Shown here one piece after another: positions 27,557 through 39,383 of a stretch of DNA of 64,000 nucleotides. The position numbers were made by a program, and so were the translations under genes. Within the stretch, counting starts at the first letter, position 1, and every line of letters starts with the position of its first letter. Source of the DNA: Sthenelais limicola (Eukaryota > Annelida > Polychaeta > Phyllodocida > Sigalionidae); contig OW804096.1 in NCBI GenBank assembly GCA_942159475.1, positions 15,958,906-16,022,905 on the forward strand. The letters run 5' to 3'. The notes beneath the pieces are model-generated. The model was not told the origin of the DNA, did not search any database, and saw only the letters and a list, made by a program, of their open reading frames with translations.

Positions 27557-27885
27557 AAAAGTGGGGGAGGGGGTGATGGGGGAGGGGGAGGCGGAGGGGG
27601 AGGGAGGGAGGGGGAGGGAGGGAGGGGGAGAGGGAAGGGAAGGGATGTGGGGAGAGGAAGAGAAAGAGAGGGGGAGAGAGAGAGGGGAGAGAGGAGAGAG
27701 GGGAGATGGATGTGGGGAGAGAAAGAGAGAGAGGTGGAGGAACAGAGAGAGGGGAGAGAGAGGGGAGAGAGGAGGGGAGGGGAGAGGGGAGAGAGGAGAG
27801 GAGGGGAGAGGGGAGAGGGGAGAGAGGAGAGAGAGAGGGGAGAGGGGAGAGAGAGGGGAGAGGGGAGGGAGAGGGGGGAAGTGAT
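27557..27885. repeat. GA-rich microsatellite (GGGA/GAGG)
   Basis: Almost pure purine on the plus strand. All ORFs here are low-complexity artefacts. Confidence 0.85.
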
Positions 27886-28047
27886 GAGGATTATAATGCT
27901 ACAGTTGTTGTAGAAATGAAGGTTCACTTAGAAAATGTATCTTTTTAATTCGGAAAGGAGATTCATCAATATATATTCATTGAGAGAGGGGGAGAGCGAA
28001 GAGACAATTAAAGAGAAGGCATGAGTGAAATGAAGACGGTAGGAAAG

Positions 28048-28275
28048 AACGAGAAAGAGAGAGAGGGGGGAGAGAAAGAGGGGGAGGGAGAGAGTGAAGG
28101 GTGAGGGGAATGGAGACATTTTATATAGACAGAAAGAGAGGGATGAGAGAGAGAGGGAGAGAGAGAGGGAGAGAGATGGAGAGATGGAGAGAGGGAGGAG
28201 CTAGAGAGATGAGAGAGCTAGACAGAGCGAGAGAGAAAGAGAGAGAGAGAGAGGGAGAGAGAGAGAGGGGGGGGG
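28048..28275. repeat. GA-rich microsatellite
   Basis: GAGA/GGGA tract broken by short unique pieces near 28100-28135. Confidence 0.8.
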
Positions 28276-28397
28276 GAGGGGAAAGAACAGCAGCAAGATG
28301 GATGGTGGAGATTGATGTGTACCGACTATTGAAAAATATCCAATTTTTGAGAATATTTATTTCAGAAACTGAGCAATTCAATGGATAAGGAATTACT

Positions 28398-29013
28398 TTT
28401 TTTTTTTTTTTTAATACTCCTTTATTTTCACTTTCTTTATTATTCTCTCTTTTTTCTCTTATTTTATTTCTAATATTCCAGGTCTTCTTTCCATCCTCAT
28501 GTTCCTTGCTCTCCTGTTATCTAGCTCCTTCTCTCCATCTTTGTCATCTTTTCTTGTATCTCCTTATATCTTGTCCTTATCTCCTCATATTTCACTTTCT
28601 TGGGGTCGGTCCTCTCTTCCTCTGTGACTGTAGTGGGTCCATTTTTCGGTTTGAGACATGCTTGCCAGTTGCCAGCCTTCATGATCGCTATCACTGCCAC
28701 AGGTCAGTGGGTGGTCGCCCATCCCTGGCCTGTGGTTATCCTGATTAATCAGGCCCAGAAACACTGACAGCTGTGGAGGTTGTGACTTAAGTGACTACGT
28801 GTGGGGTGTCAGAGCCTTCCCTCAAAGTCGCACTTGTAGAGTAAGTGACCCTCGACCTGGTGGACAGTCTACCCAATTGAGCCTACGGCCAGCACTCTCC
28901 CCTGGGTTGGGGGCGGCTGTGGTATAGTCAAAATCCTTCCCGACCATGGGATTCGATACCACAACCTCCCGACCTAGAGTCCTAAGCTCTACCACCTGAG
29001 CTAAGGAGGCCGG
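28398..29013 (-). mobile_element. tRNA-derived SINE with 16-bp target duplication
   Basis: The minus strand starts CCGGCCTCCTTAGCTCAGG (A box TAGCTCAGGTGGTAGAGC) with a B box near GTATCGAATCCC, continues for about 520 bp of GC-richer body and ends in a poly(A) tail (T run at 28398-28412 on plus). TGGATAAGGAATTACT is duplicated exactly at 28382-28397 and 29014-29029. At 616 bp it is long for a SINE. Mobilised by a LINE in trans, from general knowledge of SINEs. Confidence 0.85.
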
Positions 29014-29225
29014 TGGATAAGGAATTACTCAGGAAGCGTAAGGGTGTGGGTTGGTGAGGGGCAGGGGATGGGGTGAGGGGTAGGGGGGCTGTGAGGGGTA
29101 GGGGGGGGGGGGGCGTAGTGGTGGTGATGAAAGCCTCAATAGGTAACAAGGTTGATACGATTCATATGCGCAATATCTCAGGCGTCAGAAAATGTACAAT
29201 TCGCTTTCACCAATTCTTATAAATA

Positions 29226-29483
29226 GGGAGGTTTCGCAAGCAAACCTATCTCAATTACGTAACCTTATTTATATCTTTTTTGTGAATTACGTCGCATTTT
29301 TATGTATAAAAAATAATTGTTGGTTGAAACATTTTGCTTGATATGTTACGTTATATTTTCCCCGCCATGTTTTACGGAACCTTATTCTTCCTTGTAATGA
29401 ATGTGTGATATACCAGATATACGGATGTGTATATCAGATATACGGATACGTTTACGTTTACGGTTAGACTTGCTGAACCTCCC
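29226..29483. mobile_element. 258-bp inverted-repeat element, TA duplication
   Basis: Ends GGGAGGTTTCGCAAGC and GAACCTCCC with TA at both sides (29224-29225, 29484-29485). It interrupts a family A copy whose halves lie at about 29180-29223 and 29486-29530. Confidence 0.65.
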
Positions 29484-29559
29484 TAAGAAAACCCAAACTG
29501 AAGACAAAAATTATGTTAAAAATGTTTGGGGAGATTCTGTTGACAAATACAAATATTTA

Positions 29560-29824
29560 GCAAATATTTATTGAAAATTCGTGAATGTTTTCATCAATAT
29601 CATAGCTTGTGTAAATGACCTATGAAAGTTAAATGCATGATGGGAAAGATAAAGTCTTGTTTATGAGAACATGTAAAACACATGGCTATTGACATTAGAG
29701 AATTGATAAATATCCCATGCTGGACATGGCATGTATTCTATAGATGTTACACTGTACCATTATAGTCCTATAATTCCATGTGAATCAGGATACAAGATGG
29801 CGGCTATGCAAATCCCCTATTGCA
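29560..29824. repeat. Family E repeat, partial
   Basis: Ends ATGCAAATCCCCTATT. It shares long stretches (AAATGCATGATGGGAAAGATA) with 31080-31466 and 47410-47755. Confidence 0.6.
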
Positions 29825-29972
29825 AATTTCCAGGTGATCGACCTGACCTATAAATATGCTTTTCATTATACAGAGTTGGTTCAGGAATGGGATGAGATGA
29901 GGACACACAGTAAAATGAGAGAGTGATAGGAATTGATACATTCATATCATTCCAGAAAGGACGGTATATATA

Positions 29973-30384
29973 TGTGATGTTTTACAGGAAAATGAGTCAC
30001 AAGTCGCAAAAAAATAATTTCGAGATATCAATATATTCGTAAAGATGAGATTAAGCCGATTCCAATGATGGTAAACATTAAGAACATCTAAGAAGGGTTT
30101 CTATATATTTCTTAGGTTTGATATATTTATGTTTGAAAACAAGTTTGCAATATTTCTGGGTGGGCAATTACTATTAAATTAACTAAATATACTTCATAAG
30201 ATGGCCTTCAAAACGCAAGAATATATTCAGTACACTGTCTTGAAATTTGTTAGATCAATTTATACGACTTAAAGCATTAAACTCCCTAGAAATTAGAACA
30301 TTCCAACTAAGACATCTTGTGAATAAATCCCTCTGAAGATATCAATTTTGCTACTTGTGACTCATTTTCCTGCAACACATCACA
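29973..30384. mobile_element. Family C transposon, TA duplication
   Basis: Ends TGTGATGTTTTACAGGAAAA and TTTTCCTGCAACACATCACA are inverted over about 38 bp, with TA on both sides; 412 bp, non-coding. A TA duplication is typical of Tc1/mariner. Confidence 0.85.
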
Positions 30385-30386
30385 TA

Positions 30387-30814
30387 AGGCAATTGCCCTA
30401 TCATATAACTGATTATTGGGAAGAGCAACCTGAGTTATGATACAGGTGAAGACGTCCTGTCATTAGTGTTTGCTTTAAGTATTTTGTTATTATGGTCAGG
30501 CCATAAAAACAGAAGGTGTGTTTCCAATTCATATCCATGTAGTTGAAAGCTAGGTAGGGGGATGGTAACTTTTTGTTTCTTAGGAAGCCACGCTCCAGGA
30601 ACTTTAAAAAGTCTTATTACGTAACAATTGTTGTTTTAAACAAGAGAAATGTACATATAAAGTGTTTAAACAAGAAAAATGTACCTTTCAAGGGCTTTCT
30701 GGATAGGAAGCCTTGTTTTCCTGCTTTTATTGGCTTTTTTTTGGTCAAAAATTCAACCCCAGAAATAGACACGCTCAAAGTCTATTGAGGTGGGGTAGGT
30801 TTTTCTAGGGGGTA
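30387..30814. other. Non-coding stretch
   Basis: No gene seen; a short plus-strand ORF (30573-30788) has no recognisable content. Confidence 0.5.
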
Positions 30815-30818
30815 AATA

Positions 30819-31043
30819 GGTCAGATTTTCAGAAAATGTACAGCTCTACACATTTAGGAAATTCTCCTAAATTAGGCTGAAAAATGATGAATACTGGGTA
30901 TATCTGAGTTATTTGGTATCAAATTGATTTAAAGTATCGGGTCTGTTATGTCAAATTGCATTTTGAACCCATTTTTGTTTTAAATGTGGGTTATTTGAGA
31001 GGATTGGTGAAGGTGTATTGTACATTTTCTGAAAATCTGACCC
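30819..31043. mobile_element. Family A transposon, AAATA flanks
   Basis: Left end has lost one G (GGTCAG), right end CTGACCC. AAATA lies on both sides (30814-30818, 31044-31048). Confidence 0.8.
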
Positions 31044-31079
31044 AAATAGGAAACACACCTGCTTTTGTCCCTCCATAGT

Positions 31080-31466
31080 CAATAGCGGATTTGCAAGTGC
31101 CACTTTACTTGTCTCTTACAGTGCATCCTGGGTTAGATTCAGTTCAGGTTTGACATACTAATATTTAGCAACAATTATATCAAAATTTGCAAGAATTTCT
31201 TTTACCAATATAATTCAATATCTTGTATATCTTTTACCATATCTTGTAGAAATGACCAATAAAAGCCAAATGCATGAAGGGAAAGATGAGTACTACTATC
31301 GTGGAAGCATGTATATAAATATATGGATATCTATTTATATTGGAGCACCAATAAATATTCCAATCTGAACATTGCAAGGTTTCTATAGGTCTTACACTGC
31401 CCTACAACTCCATAATTCCATGTGAATAATGATTCAAGATGGTAGACATGCAAGTCCCCTATTGTT
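31080..31466. repeat. Family E inverted-repeat element
   Basis: Left end CAATAGCGGATTTGCAAGTG and right end GCAAGTCCCCTATTG form an inverted pair. The interior matches 29560-29824 and 47410-47755. Confidence 0.65.
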
Positions 31467-31504
31467 TCGCCTCACTGTGCTTTAGTGAATGACTTTCTGT
31501 ACAT

Positions 31505-31728
31505 GGGTCAGATTTTCAGAAAATGTACAATTCACTTTCACCAATCCTCTCAAACAACCCACATTTCAGTCAAAAATAAAGTTCAAAATACAGTTCAACC
31601 TCACCAAACGAATTGCTAGAACCAATGCAATGCCGAATATACTCGAATTTACCTAGTATTGACCAAATTTCAGTCTTATTTAGCAGAATTTACAGCTGCC
31701 AATTGTACATTTTCTGAAAATCTGACCC
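31505..31728. mobile_element. Family A transposon, ACAT duplication
   Basis: GGGTCAGATTTTCAG...CTGAAAATCTGACCC with ACAT at 31501-31504 and 31729-31732. Confidence 0.88.
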
Positions 31729-31732
31729 ACAT

Positions 31733-32120
31733 TCAGTTCCACTTTCAGAGCGGCAATTATAAGGCTTTTGTTAAATGATTTCTAAAGTGGGCGTGGTCCT
31801 GGGAAGTTTCATGTTTGAGAGCTCGATTCTAAATTGATTTCTCTATTCTATAATTATATGCGCATTCCACTTAGGAGGATAAAGTGGGTGAGATAACAAT
31901 ATTTTTATCGCACGTGTACAATAAAAATTCGAATTGGTTTTTCTTTAAGCTTTTAGATACTTTATTATATATGCGCATTCTATATGAGAGGTGCTATAAG
32001 TGGGGTGTGATAAAAATATTCATATAGGACGTGTCCTATATATGAACTACTTCATCACCAATTCGGACACTTTTATGCACTTTTAATAGTTTTATGCACC
32101 AAGTTTTATGCCCATATAAT
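31733..32120. other. Non-coding, AT-rich
   Basis: No gene seen. Confidence 0.5.
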
Positions 32121-32273
32121 AAATATAGAATGGAACTCGCCTGCAATAATCGCAAAAGTTATTGGACTTGATTCGTCCACATAAGCACGATGCCGTAGGC
32201 ATCGTGCTTATGTGGACGAATCTCGCCCAATAAATTTTCGATTATTGCCGGCTCGTCCCATTCTCTCTATTTA
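32121..32273. repeat. Long palindrome (fold-back element)
   Basis: Arms of about 75 bp. The inner 24 bp on each side (32171-32194 and 32198-32221) are a perfect inverted repeat around GTA. The outer parts pair with few mismatches. Confidence 0.9.
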
Positions 32274-32869
32274 TGACGATCCAAAACCCAAAACAAAGGT
32301 TTATATTTCAATATTCTTCTATGCTAGGGACATATAATAAATAGTGAACGGAACTCAGTACTAGTAATTGAATATTTATTAAACTCCATTGCGGCGATAG
32401 ATAGAACCTGATGAGAACGTGGTACAAGGGACACTATTGCACTGTCCGAGATGTTTGTTTTTCGTGGCCCACGACCCGATAGGCGAGTGGGTTACCTGTA
32501 TGGCCGCTAGCCTATCAATGATTTATTCTCTATTTCTATTGGTCGCGCTGCATCTGCCAATTAGCTAAAATATTCTCGTTCCTGGTCTATGCATCACCCC
32601 GCCCAATATGAATGCCTCCAGACTGGAATTGGATCAGAATTTGGTTAACGATGTGTTTTTCTGCCATGTTTCAGTGTGTGTATGAAAGTAAAAACGTTAA
32701 AAGAAAAAAAGATTAATTCATTCTTTGTCTGTGGAATTTGTATACGGTATTCTCATTTTCTGCCAGGTATATTTAAGCAGACATTATAATAAAACGACCG
32801 TATAATATTTTAGAGATATATATAGAGATATATATTTTTGGGAGAACGAATCTCATGCATTCATAAATC
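32274..32869. other. Non-coding stretch
   Basis: No gene seen. An AT-only patch with tandem ATATATAGAGAT lies at 32810-32835. Confidence 0.5.
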
Positions 32870-33055
32870 CAGTCTAGGCTCACAGCCTCTCAGACCAGAT
32901 AAGAATGATATGCCAGTGATTGGACGCCTACTGCACTAATGGCTTTCCCGTCCTTGGAGTAGGCGTCCTTATGGGATTCTAATGGGATTTGAAGGTTTGG
33001 AGCGAGATGCTTTTCCTCGGTTTAGAGGGACACTTTCAATCCTGTGCCTAGAATA
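32870..33055. mobile_element. Family B transposon, degraded right end
   Basis: Starts CAGTCTAGGC and ends GTGCCTAGAATA. Flanks AATC and TATC are close but not identical. Confidence 0.7.
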
Positions 33056-33105
33056 TATCTTCATTTATGATAGGGTGAATTTCGTCATTATATTTTAGGG
33101 CTAAC

Positions 33106-33309
33106 CACTCTAGGTCCAAACCCTCAGATTAGATAAGAATGGTATGTCAGCCTACTTTGCTACTCGGTTTTCTGGCCTAGAACTCAGCGTTTTAATAGGA
33201 TTATAATGACATTTTGCAGTCTTAATGGAATCATAACGACACTTTGCGGTTTGAGGCGAGAGACTTTCCCTTCATTTGAAGGGACTTTCTCAACTTTGGG
33301 CCTAGACTG
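33106..33309. mobile_element. Family B transposon, TAAC duplication
   Basis: CACTCTAGG...CCTAGACTG, 204 bp, TAAC at 33102-33105 and 33310-33313. Confidence 0.88.
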
Positions 33310-33313
33310 TAAC

Positions 33314-33712
33314 TGTCAGACGCTTTATAAATGGTCACACATAACCGCACCGCTTATTTCTCAATGCTCCATTTCTTAAATAACCTCTTTGACATTATCT
33401 TGATGATGAATACCAATTATCATTCTTGATAGAACATTTTCAGCTTGAATTCAAACTTAGATCTATCCAGCTTCTATTCCTTAATTATGTATACATATTA
33501 TATAACATATGAGTACATCATAATTATATTCAAAACATGTGTATGTAATATTATAAGCCCTTCCGTAACTGTGCATATTATTATATATTACATACAAGTA
33601 TATACAATACAATGTATTCACCTTACTATTTATAGATCATACATATATTCTATGTAGTAAATACAATTTATTAGCCCTTGATTATGTATACTTATCATAA
33701 TATATGTATTAC
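33314..33712. other. Non-coding, very AT-rich
   Basis: AT-rich near-repeats (GTATACATATTATA). A 70-codon ORF here is low-complexity and not supported. Confidence 0.5.
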
Positions 33713-33716
33713 ATAT

Positions 33717-33951
33717 GGGTCAGATTTTCAGAAAATGCACAATCTACAGTTCTACACATCTACCAAATTCTGCTAAATTAGAGTGAATATTGATAAATAC
33801 TAGGTATATCTGAATATATTCTGTATTGTATTCATTCAATAAATCTGTCTGGTTATGTTGAACTGTATTTTGAACCTGATTGTCGTCTTAAATTTGGGTT
33901 ATTTGAGAAGATTTGTGAAGGCCAATTGTACATTTTCTGAAGATCTTACCC
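33717..33951. mobile_element. Family A transposon, ATAT duplication
   Basis: GGGTCAGATTTTCAG...GAAGATCTTACCC with ATAT on both sides. Confidence 0.85.
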
Positions 33952-34216
33952 ATATATATATATGTATGTGCACTGTATGGAGGCACTAGTGCACTAATTC
34001 TATGCTACATACACCTGCAAATCATAAAAGAATGTTGCTATTTAAAACTTAAATTGGTCTGATAATTAGATGTATGATTCATAGAGATGATGGTATTGAT
34101 GTCAAGGTAGTGATTTAATTAGATGTTAAACTGTCTGTCTTCTATAGAAATTTGTTTTATGAATAGTGAATAGTACCCTATACTCGTTGGTTGGACTAGA
34201 AGAACACTGGGTATAT

Positions 34217-34451
34217 GGGTCAAATTTTCAAAAAATGCACAATCGTCAGGTCTACAAATTTGGTAACTTCTTCTAAATTAGACTGGAGAATTATAAATGC
34301 TATGTATATTCGAGTATCTTTGGCATTGTGTTGATTAAAGATATCTCTTTCGTTGTGTTAAACTGCATTTTGAACGCCAATTTTCTCTTAGATTTGGATT
34401 ATTTGAGAGGATAGGTGAGGGCGAATTGTACATTTTTTGAAGATCTGACCC
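34217..34451. mobile_element. Family A transposon, ATAT duplication
   Basis: GGGTCAAATTTTCA...GAAGATCTGACCC with ATAT on both sides. Confidence 0.85.
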
Positions 34452-34460
34452 ATATATAAT

Positions 34461-34695
34461 GATTCAGATTTTCAGAAAATGTACAATTACCAGATTTACA
34501 TACTTAGTAAATTCTTCTAAATTAGGCTGAAAAATTATGAATATCGAGTATATCTGTGTATATTTGGTATCACATTGATTTAAAGTATCAGTTCTGCTAT
34601 GTTAAACTGCATTTTGAAGGTTATTCTTGTCTTAAATGTGGGTTATTTGAGAAAATTAATGAAGGCGAATTGTACATTTTCCCAAAATCTGACAT
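34461..34695. mobile_element. Family A transposon, degraded ends
   Basis: ATTCAGATTTTCAGAAAATG...CCAAAATCTGAC. It lies between two other copies. Confidence 0.75.
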
Positions 34696-34705
34696 ATAAA
34701 TATAT

Positions 34706-34943
34706 GGATCAGGTCGTCAGAATGTGTCCACATCGCCTTCAATCCTATCAAATAACCCAAATTTAGGACAAGAATGAGGTTCGGAAAGCAATTCAACTTA
34801 ACCCAACAGATTCTCTGGATCAAGGCACCTCAATCATACACCAAAATTTAATATACTCTTGGTATTTATTATTTCTCAGCCTAATTTAACAAAATTGACT
34901 AAATGTTTGGAGCTGCCCATTGTACATTCTGACGCCCTGACCC
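34706..34943. mobile_element. Family A transposon, variant ends, ATAT duplication
   Basis: Left end GGATCAGGTCGTCAGAATG, right end TTCTGACGCCCTGACCC. ATAT on both sides. Example of the variant terminal block GACGCCCTGACCC. Confidence 0.8.
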
Positions 34944-35010
34944 ATATGCAAAATGTCTTTCTGAATAAAATTGATTTATAAATACTATATCATTGTTGAC
35001 GGAATTTATC

Positions 35011-35044
35011 TGGTAATACAGCTTTTATTAAAGCTGTATTACCA
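35011..35044. repeat. Perfect hairpin, 15-bp arms
   Basis: TGGTAATACAGCTTT, loop TATT, then the exact complement. Confidence 0.9.
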
Positions 35045-35160
35045 GTTGATTGTGGATGATTAATAATATTTCCTGTTTAATGTTCCAGTCTTTCTCTAAC
35101 CATGTACAGATATAATGCCAAGTAGCGTTGTCTACATCCTGTTAATGTATCTAAACTAAA
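35045..35160. repeat. Dispersed repeat shared with 56525-56650
   Basis: Both contain GTGGATGATTAAT, GTTCCAGTC, CTCTAACCAT and TCTACATC in the same order and spacing. Confidence 0.55.
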
Positions 35161-36626
35161 TCTTAACAGTCCTGTCCAGAAAGCCACATTCCTCGAGCGT
35201 TGCAGTTCACCGCATACAGCAATATGATCTTAACCACAAGGCTAAGAGTAAGGCTAAAAGTGTTAATGGGAATCACCTGACCCCTAATAGTTAGGGATTC
35301 ATTAGGGCTTTCTACTACAGACTGTAAACATAGATTACAAGTTATATAAAAGCCCTTACAGCAGTGTGTATAAATACAATGTATATAAGTCCATCTAGTC
35401 CATACCTATTTACATTATTGCATTTATTTCATTATACATTATTATATTCATACATTCATTATAATGAATGTATATGCATTATATGTACGATATATTGTAG
35501 AACTAGGCATAATTCTGGTATATATTTAGTGTTTCTGCGGTTGATATCCCGCCACAATTCAACCCTAATCACCCACTGACCACTAGCTGTAAATAAACAT
35601 TATAAAAAATAAACATCCCTTCATAACAGTTCATAAGGATAGTCCTATGTAAGGCCTTGCAATGTCCTGCACCCTGCACCCACTATATACATGTATATAC
35701 CACCCCATGCTACACCTGTAGGTAGGTAATGTTGACAGTACCAGCCTGTACCAAGGCTACCTCATGATCACATCCCCACAATAGCTTGTAACACTAATCA
35801 AAAATACACTTAAATATCTTCTTATAAATTCTGTCCTTTCAAAACAGCTAGTCATCAGCTTCGGACAAATTATAAACCTTTTTTATTTAAATGCCTGCGG
35901 AATTTTAATGTATGAATCACCCGTTTTCATGACATTTCAATGATTTTTTTCTGTGGGTCTTTTTAAATGGGAGACCTATCCTCATTTTGGGACAACCGCA
36001 GTGGTTTCCTATGTAAGAATATGAGAAACGACCAAGAAACCAGCTCGTTTTCTCACACTTCACCAAAGATTTCACTGGCAATAACAGTCACATTTTAGCC
36101 CATGAATCAGAGCAGAAAAACCCTCAATTATCATGGCATTTCGCTGATATTTAAGGACAGATTTAAGGACAGATAATATCCAAAAATTTAATGTGCTACT
36201 TCACAGGAGAGATCTATAGGGAGGGAATATCTAAAGAAACAGCAGCGCAGGGCCCAGAGTTATTATTTCAACACCAGTGGGAATACAAACACAACCACCG
36301 CTCAGAACGAAAATCAAATAATATAAATTAATACAATAATCAAGTTGTCAGTTAACTTACCAGCATTACAAGAACTTGTCCTAGACCCAGCTGGTAGTTC
36401 CTAAATACACGATTTCGTACATCCATCTTTAAGATAGCAGTGTGACCGACTTAGACCGACCACTAACCCCACACTCACTCACTCACTCCTCTACCTTCAA
36501 GTAGTAGTGGAGTTGTGTGTGGTGGGGGAGTGTGGGGGAGAATTTAACGCTACGGAGCCCGGGTGCATTCGGGTACTCTGTATATTTATCTCATGGTTTT
36601 AGTAGTATATGTATACATTATATTAC
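35161..36626. other. Non-coding stretch
   Basis: About 1.5 kb with no gene, RNA or repeat family I can name. Confidence 0.55.
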
Positions 36627-36630
36627 ATGT

Positions 36631-36847
36631 GGGTCAGATTTTCAGAAAATGTACGATTACCAGATTCACATATTTAGTAAAAAAAATTATGAATATCGGG
36701 TATATATGTGTATATTTGGTATCACATTGATTTAAAGTATGAGTTCTGTTATGTTAAACCACATTTTGAAGCTTATTCTTGTCTTAAATATGGGTTATTT
36801 GAGAGAATTGGTGAAGGAGAATTGTACATTTTCTGAAAATATGACCC
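36631..36847. mobile_element. Family A transposon, ATGT duplication
   Basis: GGGTCAGATTTTCAG...CTGAAAATATGACCC with ATGT at 36627-36630 and 36848-36851. Confidence 0.85.
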
Positions 36848-37019
36848 ATGTATGTATGGGTGTGAGTGTAACAAAATATACAATCGGCAGCTCTTTACGT
36901 TTAGCTTAGATGTTCCTGTAACTCCAAGCATTTAGTAAATTCTGCTAAACTAGGATGCTGTTTTGCCCCCAATCTGAAAGGATATCTATGTGAAATAGGA
37001 AAAATCCCAAATATCCAAG

Positions 37020-37180
37020 GCTTTTTCTTTTTGGAATATTCCTATCCTTTTTGGAATATTCCTATCCTTTTTGGAATATCCTTTTCCTTTTTGGATATCC
37101 TTTTCTTTTTTTGAATATCCTTTTCCTTTTTGAATATCCTTTCCCTTTTTGGAATATCCTTTTCCTTTTTGTAATATCGG
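37020..37180. repeat. Tandem repeat, about 20-bp unit
   Basis: About eight units of CCTTTTTGGAATATTCCTAT and variants. The 175-codon minus-strand frame over it is a repeat artefact. Confidence 0.8.
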
Positions 37181-37374
37181 CTGTCTTTTCACCCAAATGT
37201 ACCATGATGTATTCCTACGCCAACATGTATAACTCCAATAAAACAATATGGGGTTGAGAGGGAGAAAGAGACAGGAAGAGAAGACAGCATGGCAGGGACG
37301 CAACAGATGCCTTGAATGTCTTGAGGCTGTATTACCTAAGGCAGAGACTGAAAGGATTATTAACCTCCATTTTA

Positions 37375-37453
37375 GGGTTGCTGGTGCACTGTTTGGTGTA
37401 TAATCCCTCAGCTTCGCCTCATGATTATGCACCAAACAGTTCACCAGCAACCC
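37375..37453. repeat. Fold-back element, 31-bp arms
   Basis: GGGTTGCTGGTGCACTGTTT... pairs with ...AAACAGTTCACCAGCAACCC around an 17-bp loop. Related sequence occurs at about 52525-52615. Confidence 0.75.
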
Positions 37454-37459
37454 CTCAAT

Positions 37460-37954
37460 ATCGGTCATTAATCCGTTATTCGAAGTATATAATTTTGGTA
37501 TCGATTGAAACATTCACTTTGGTTATGTTAAACATCTTTATCTTAAATGTTATTTGAGAAAAATTGGTAAAGGCTTATATTAGAGTAATAATATAGAATA
37601 TTACTCTAAGGTGAAGCTGAATAGACTTTCGGACACCCTGAGTCAGATAACAGTCTTTCATTATCCAGCAAAATCTACTTTATTTTTTTGTTTTTGCGAC
37701 GTCGTTTTATTTCTTATACATTAACAGTTGGCGCATGTTACATCTAGGATAAAATTAACGAAAGGAATCATTTCTCCCCAGTAGGAGATTATACCTGGGT
37801 AACCCTTGCTAGAAACTTTATTATAGGAGCTTTTTATTACTCTAATTTTGACAAGCCAGGTTTTACCTTTTCAGTTTGTCTATACACTCTGTGATATCAT
37901 CCAGGAGACGTATCCATGTTTTTCTTTCCTCTCTTTTTTTCTCACTTTCACTTT
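37460..37954. other. Non-coding stretch
   Basis: No gene seen. A small hairpin (AGAGTAATAATATAGAATATTACTCT) is near 37583. Confidence 0.5.
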
Positions 37955-37999
37955 ATGTGTAGAGCTGTTGATTGTACATTTTCTGGCGACTTGACCCAT
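37955..37999. mobile_element. Family A right-end fragment
   Basis: GTAGAGCTGTTGATTGTACA then TTTTCTGGCGACTTGACCC. Confidence 0.6.
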
Positions 38000-38194
38000 C
38001 TGTTCATGTTATGGCTATGATGCACTCGATCCCGGAACTGGGACATCTACATAGGCCTCAAGTGAGTCGGTCCAGTTTTAAAAGCTGTGTACAGTATAGT
38101 TCACATAAGTTGATAAACAAACAAATCCACCATTTTATTAGAACAAAGATTACATCTAGGTTGAGGTCGCTAAAACATGTTACCAACGCTATAC

Positions 38195-38478
38195 AATGTA
38201 TATGATGTGTTGCAGGATAATGAGTCACAAGTCGCAAAATATGTTTCAAAGGGATTTATTCATAGGAAGCCTTTGTGTGAATGTTTTCATTTTTGGGGTG
38301 CTTAACGCTGTTTGCAGCATGAATACATCTACCAAATTTCAAGACAGTGCATTAAATATATCCATGTATTTCTGAGGTCTCATTATAGAGTATACTTAGC
38401 TACTTTACTAGTAAATGTCCAACCAGAAATATTGCAAACTTTTTTTTCAAAAATAAAAATATCTATAATATTTATATT
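38195..38478. mobile_element. Family C transposon, right end missing
   Basis: Left end GATGTGTTGCAGGATAATGA followed by the family interior. Confidence 0.65.
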
Positions 38479-38868
38479 TCGGTAACCCGCCGAAATACAT
38501 TTCAGCGGTTTCACTTATTTTCGCTCACCGATGTGTAAGATTTGTAAGATCTATTTGGTCATTCTGGCCGAGAATGCAGTTTTATAACAGTATTTTCCTT
38601 TGAGAAAAGGGGAAATCTCTCCATCTGCAAAGGTGTAGATCATCCAAAAAGATTACGGTAAAGATGCACTTCAATTTCTATTAGATATTTCATTGGAGTA
38701 AACACGGTACTTGGCTTACTGAACCAGAATAAGAGCGGTTTGGAAGCTATAAATACTTCACTGAGCTGAATAAACACACACGGTGCCGAGTAGCAGACAC
38801 TAATTGGGGCACTGCTAACTGCTAGAGATAGACTGGTATAATGTAGTATAATATTATATGGGATGTGT

Positions 38869-39075
38869 TTCAGGAAAATGAGTCACTAGTTGCAAAATTG
38901 ATATTTTTCAAAGTGATATTTTCACAAGATCTCTTTGTTGGAATCTTTTCATTTTTGAGGTATCTAGTGCTTGAGGATATATGAATACGTGTGCTAAATT
39001 TCAAGACTGTGTATGAAATATATTCTTGCATTTCCAAGGACATCTTATAGAGTATATTTAGCTAATTTATGATAA
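38869..39075. mobile_element. Family C transposon, right end missing
   Basis: Left end GATGTGTTTCAGGAAAATGA, interior as in 49155-49561. Confidence 0.65.
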
Positions 39076-39175
39076 GAATATTTGTATTAGACCCCCTGTA
39101 ATACACCTGTAAATTTGAATACACATACAATAAATATTATTTCTATTTTTGAATTTTGCATGGATATCAATAATT

Positions 39176-39379
39176 CACTCTAGGTCCAAACCCTCAGATC
39201 AGATAAAATTGGTATGTCAGCCTACATCGCTAATCGTTCTCCTTGCCTAATGTTCAGCATTTTAATGGGAATATAATGACTTTTTGCAGTCTCAATAGAA
39301 TTATAATGGCACATTGCGGTTTGAGGCGAGAGGCGTTCCCTTCGTTTGAAGGGACTCTCTCAACTTTGGGCCTAGTCTG
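39176..39379. mobile_element. Family B transposon, AATT duplication
   Basis: CACTCTAGG...CCTAGTCTG, 204 bp, AATT at 39172-39175 and 39380-39383. Confidence 0.88.
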
Positions 39380-39383
39380 AATT

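Noticed and set aside
27544..27948. Several 80-127 codon ORFs
   Set aside because: Low-complexity GA/GGGA tract.
28940..29013. Functional tRNA gene on the minus strand
   Set aside because: The tRNA-like head lacks a 3' acceptor partner and continues into a SINE body with poly(A) tail and flanking duplication.
36986..37513. 175-codon Lys/Gly-rich ORF
   Set aside because: Made of the 20-bp tandem repeat plus a fold-back element; no independent coding signal.
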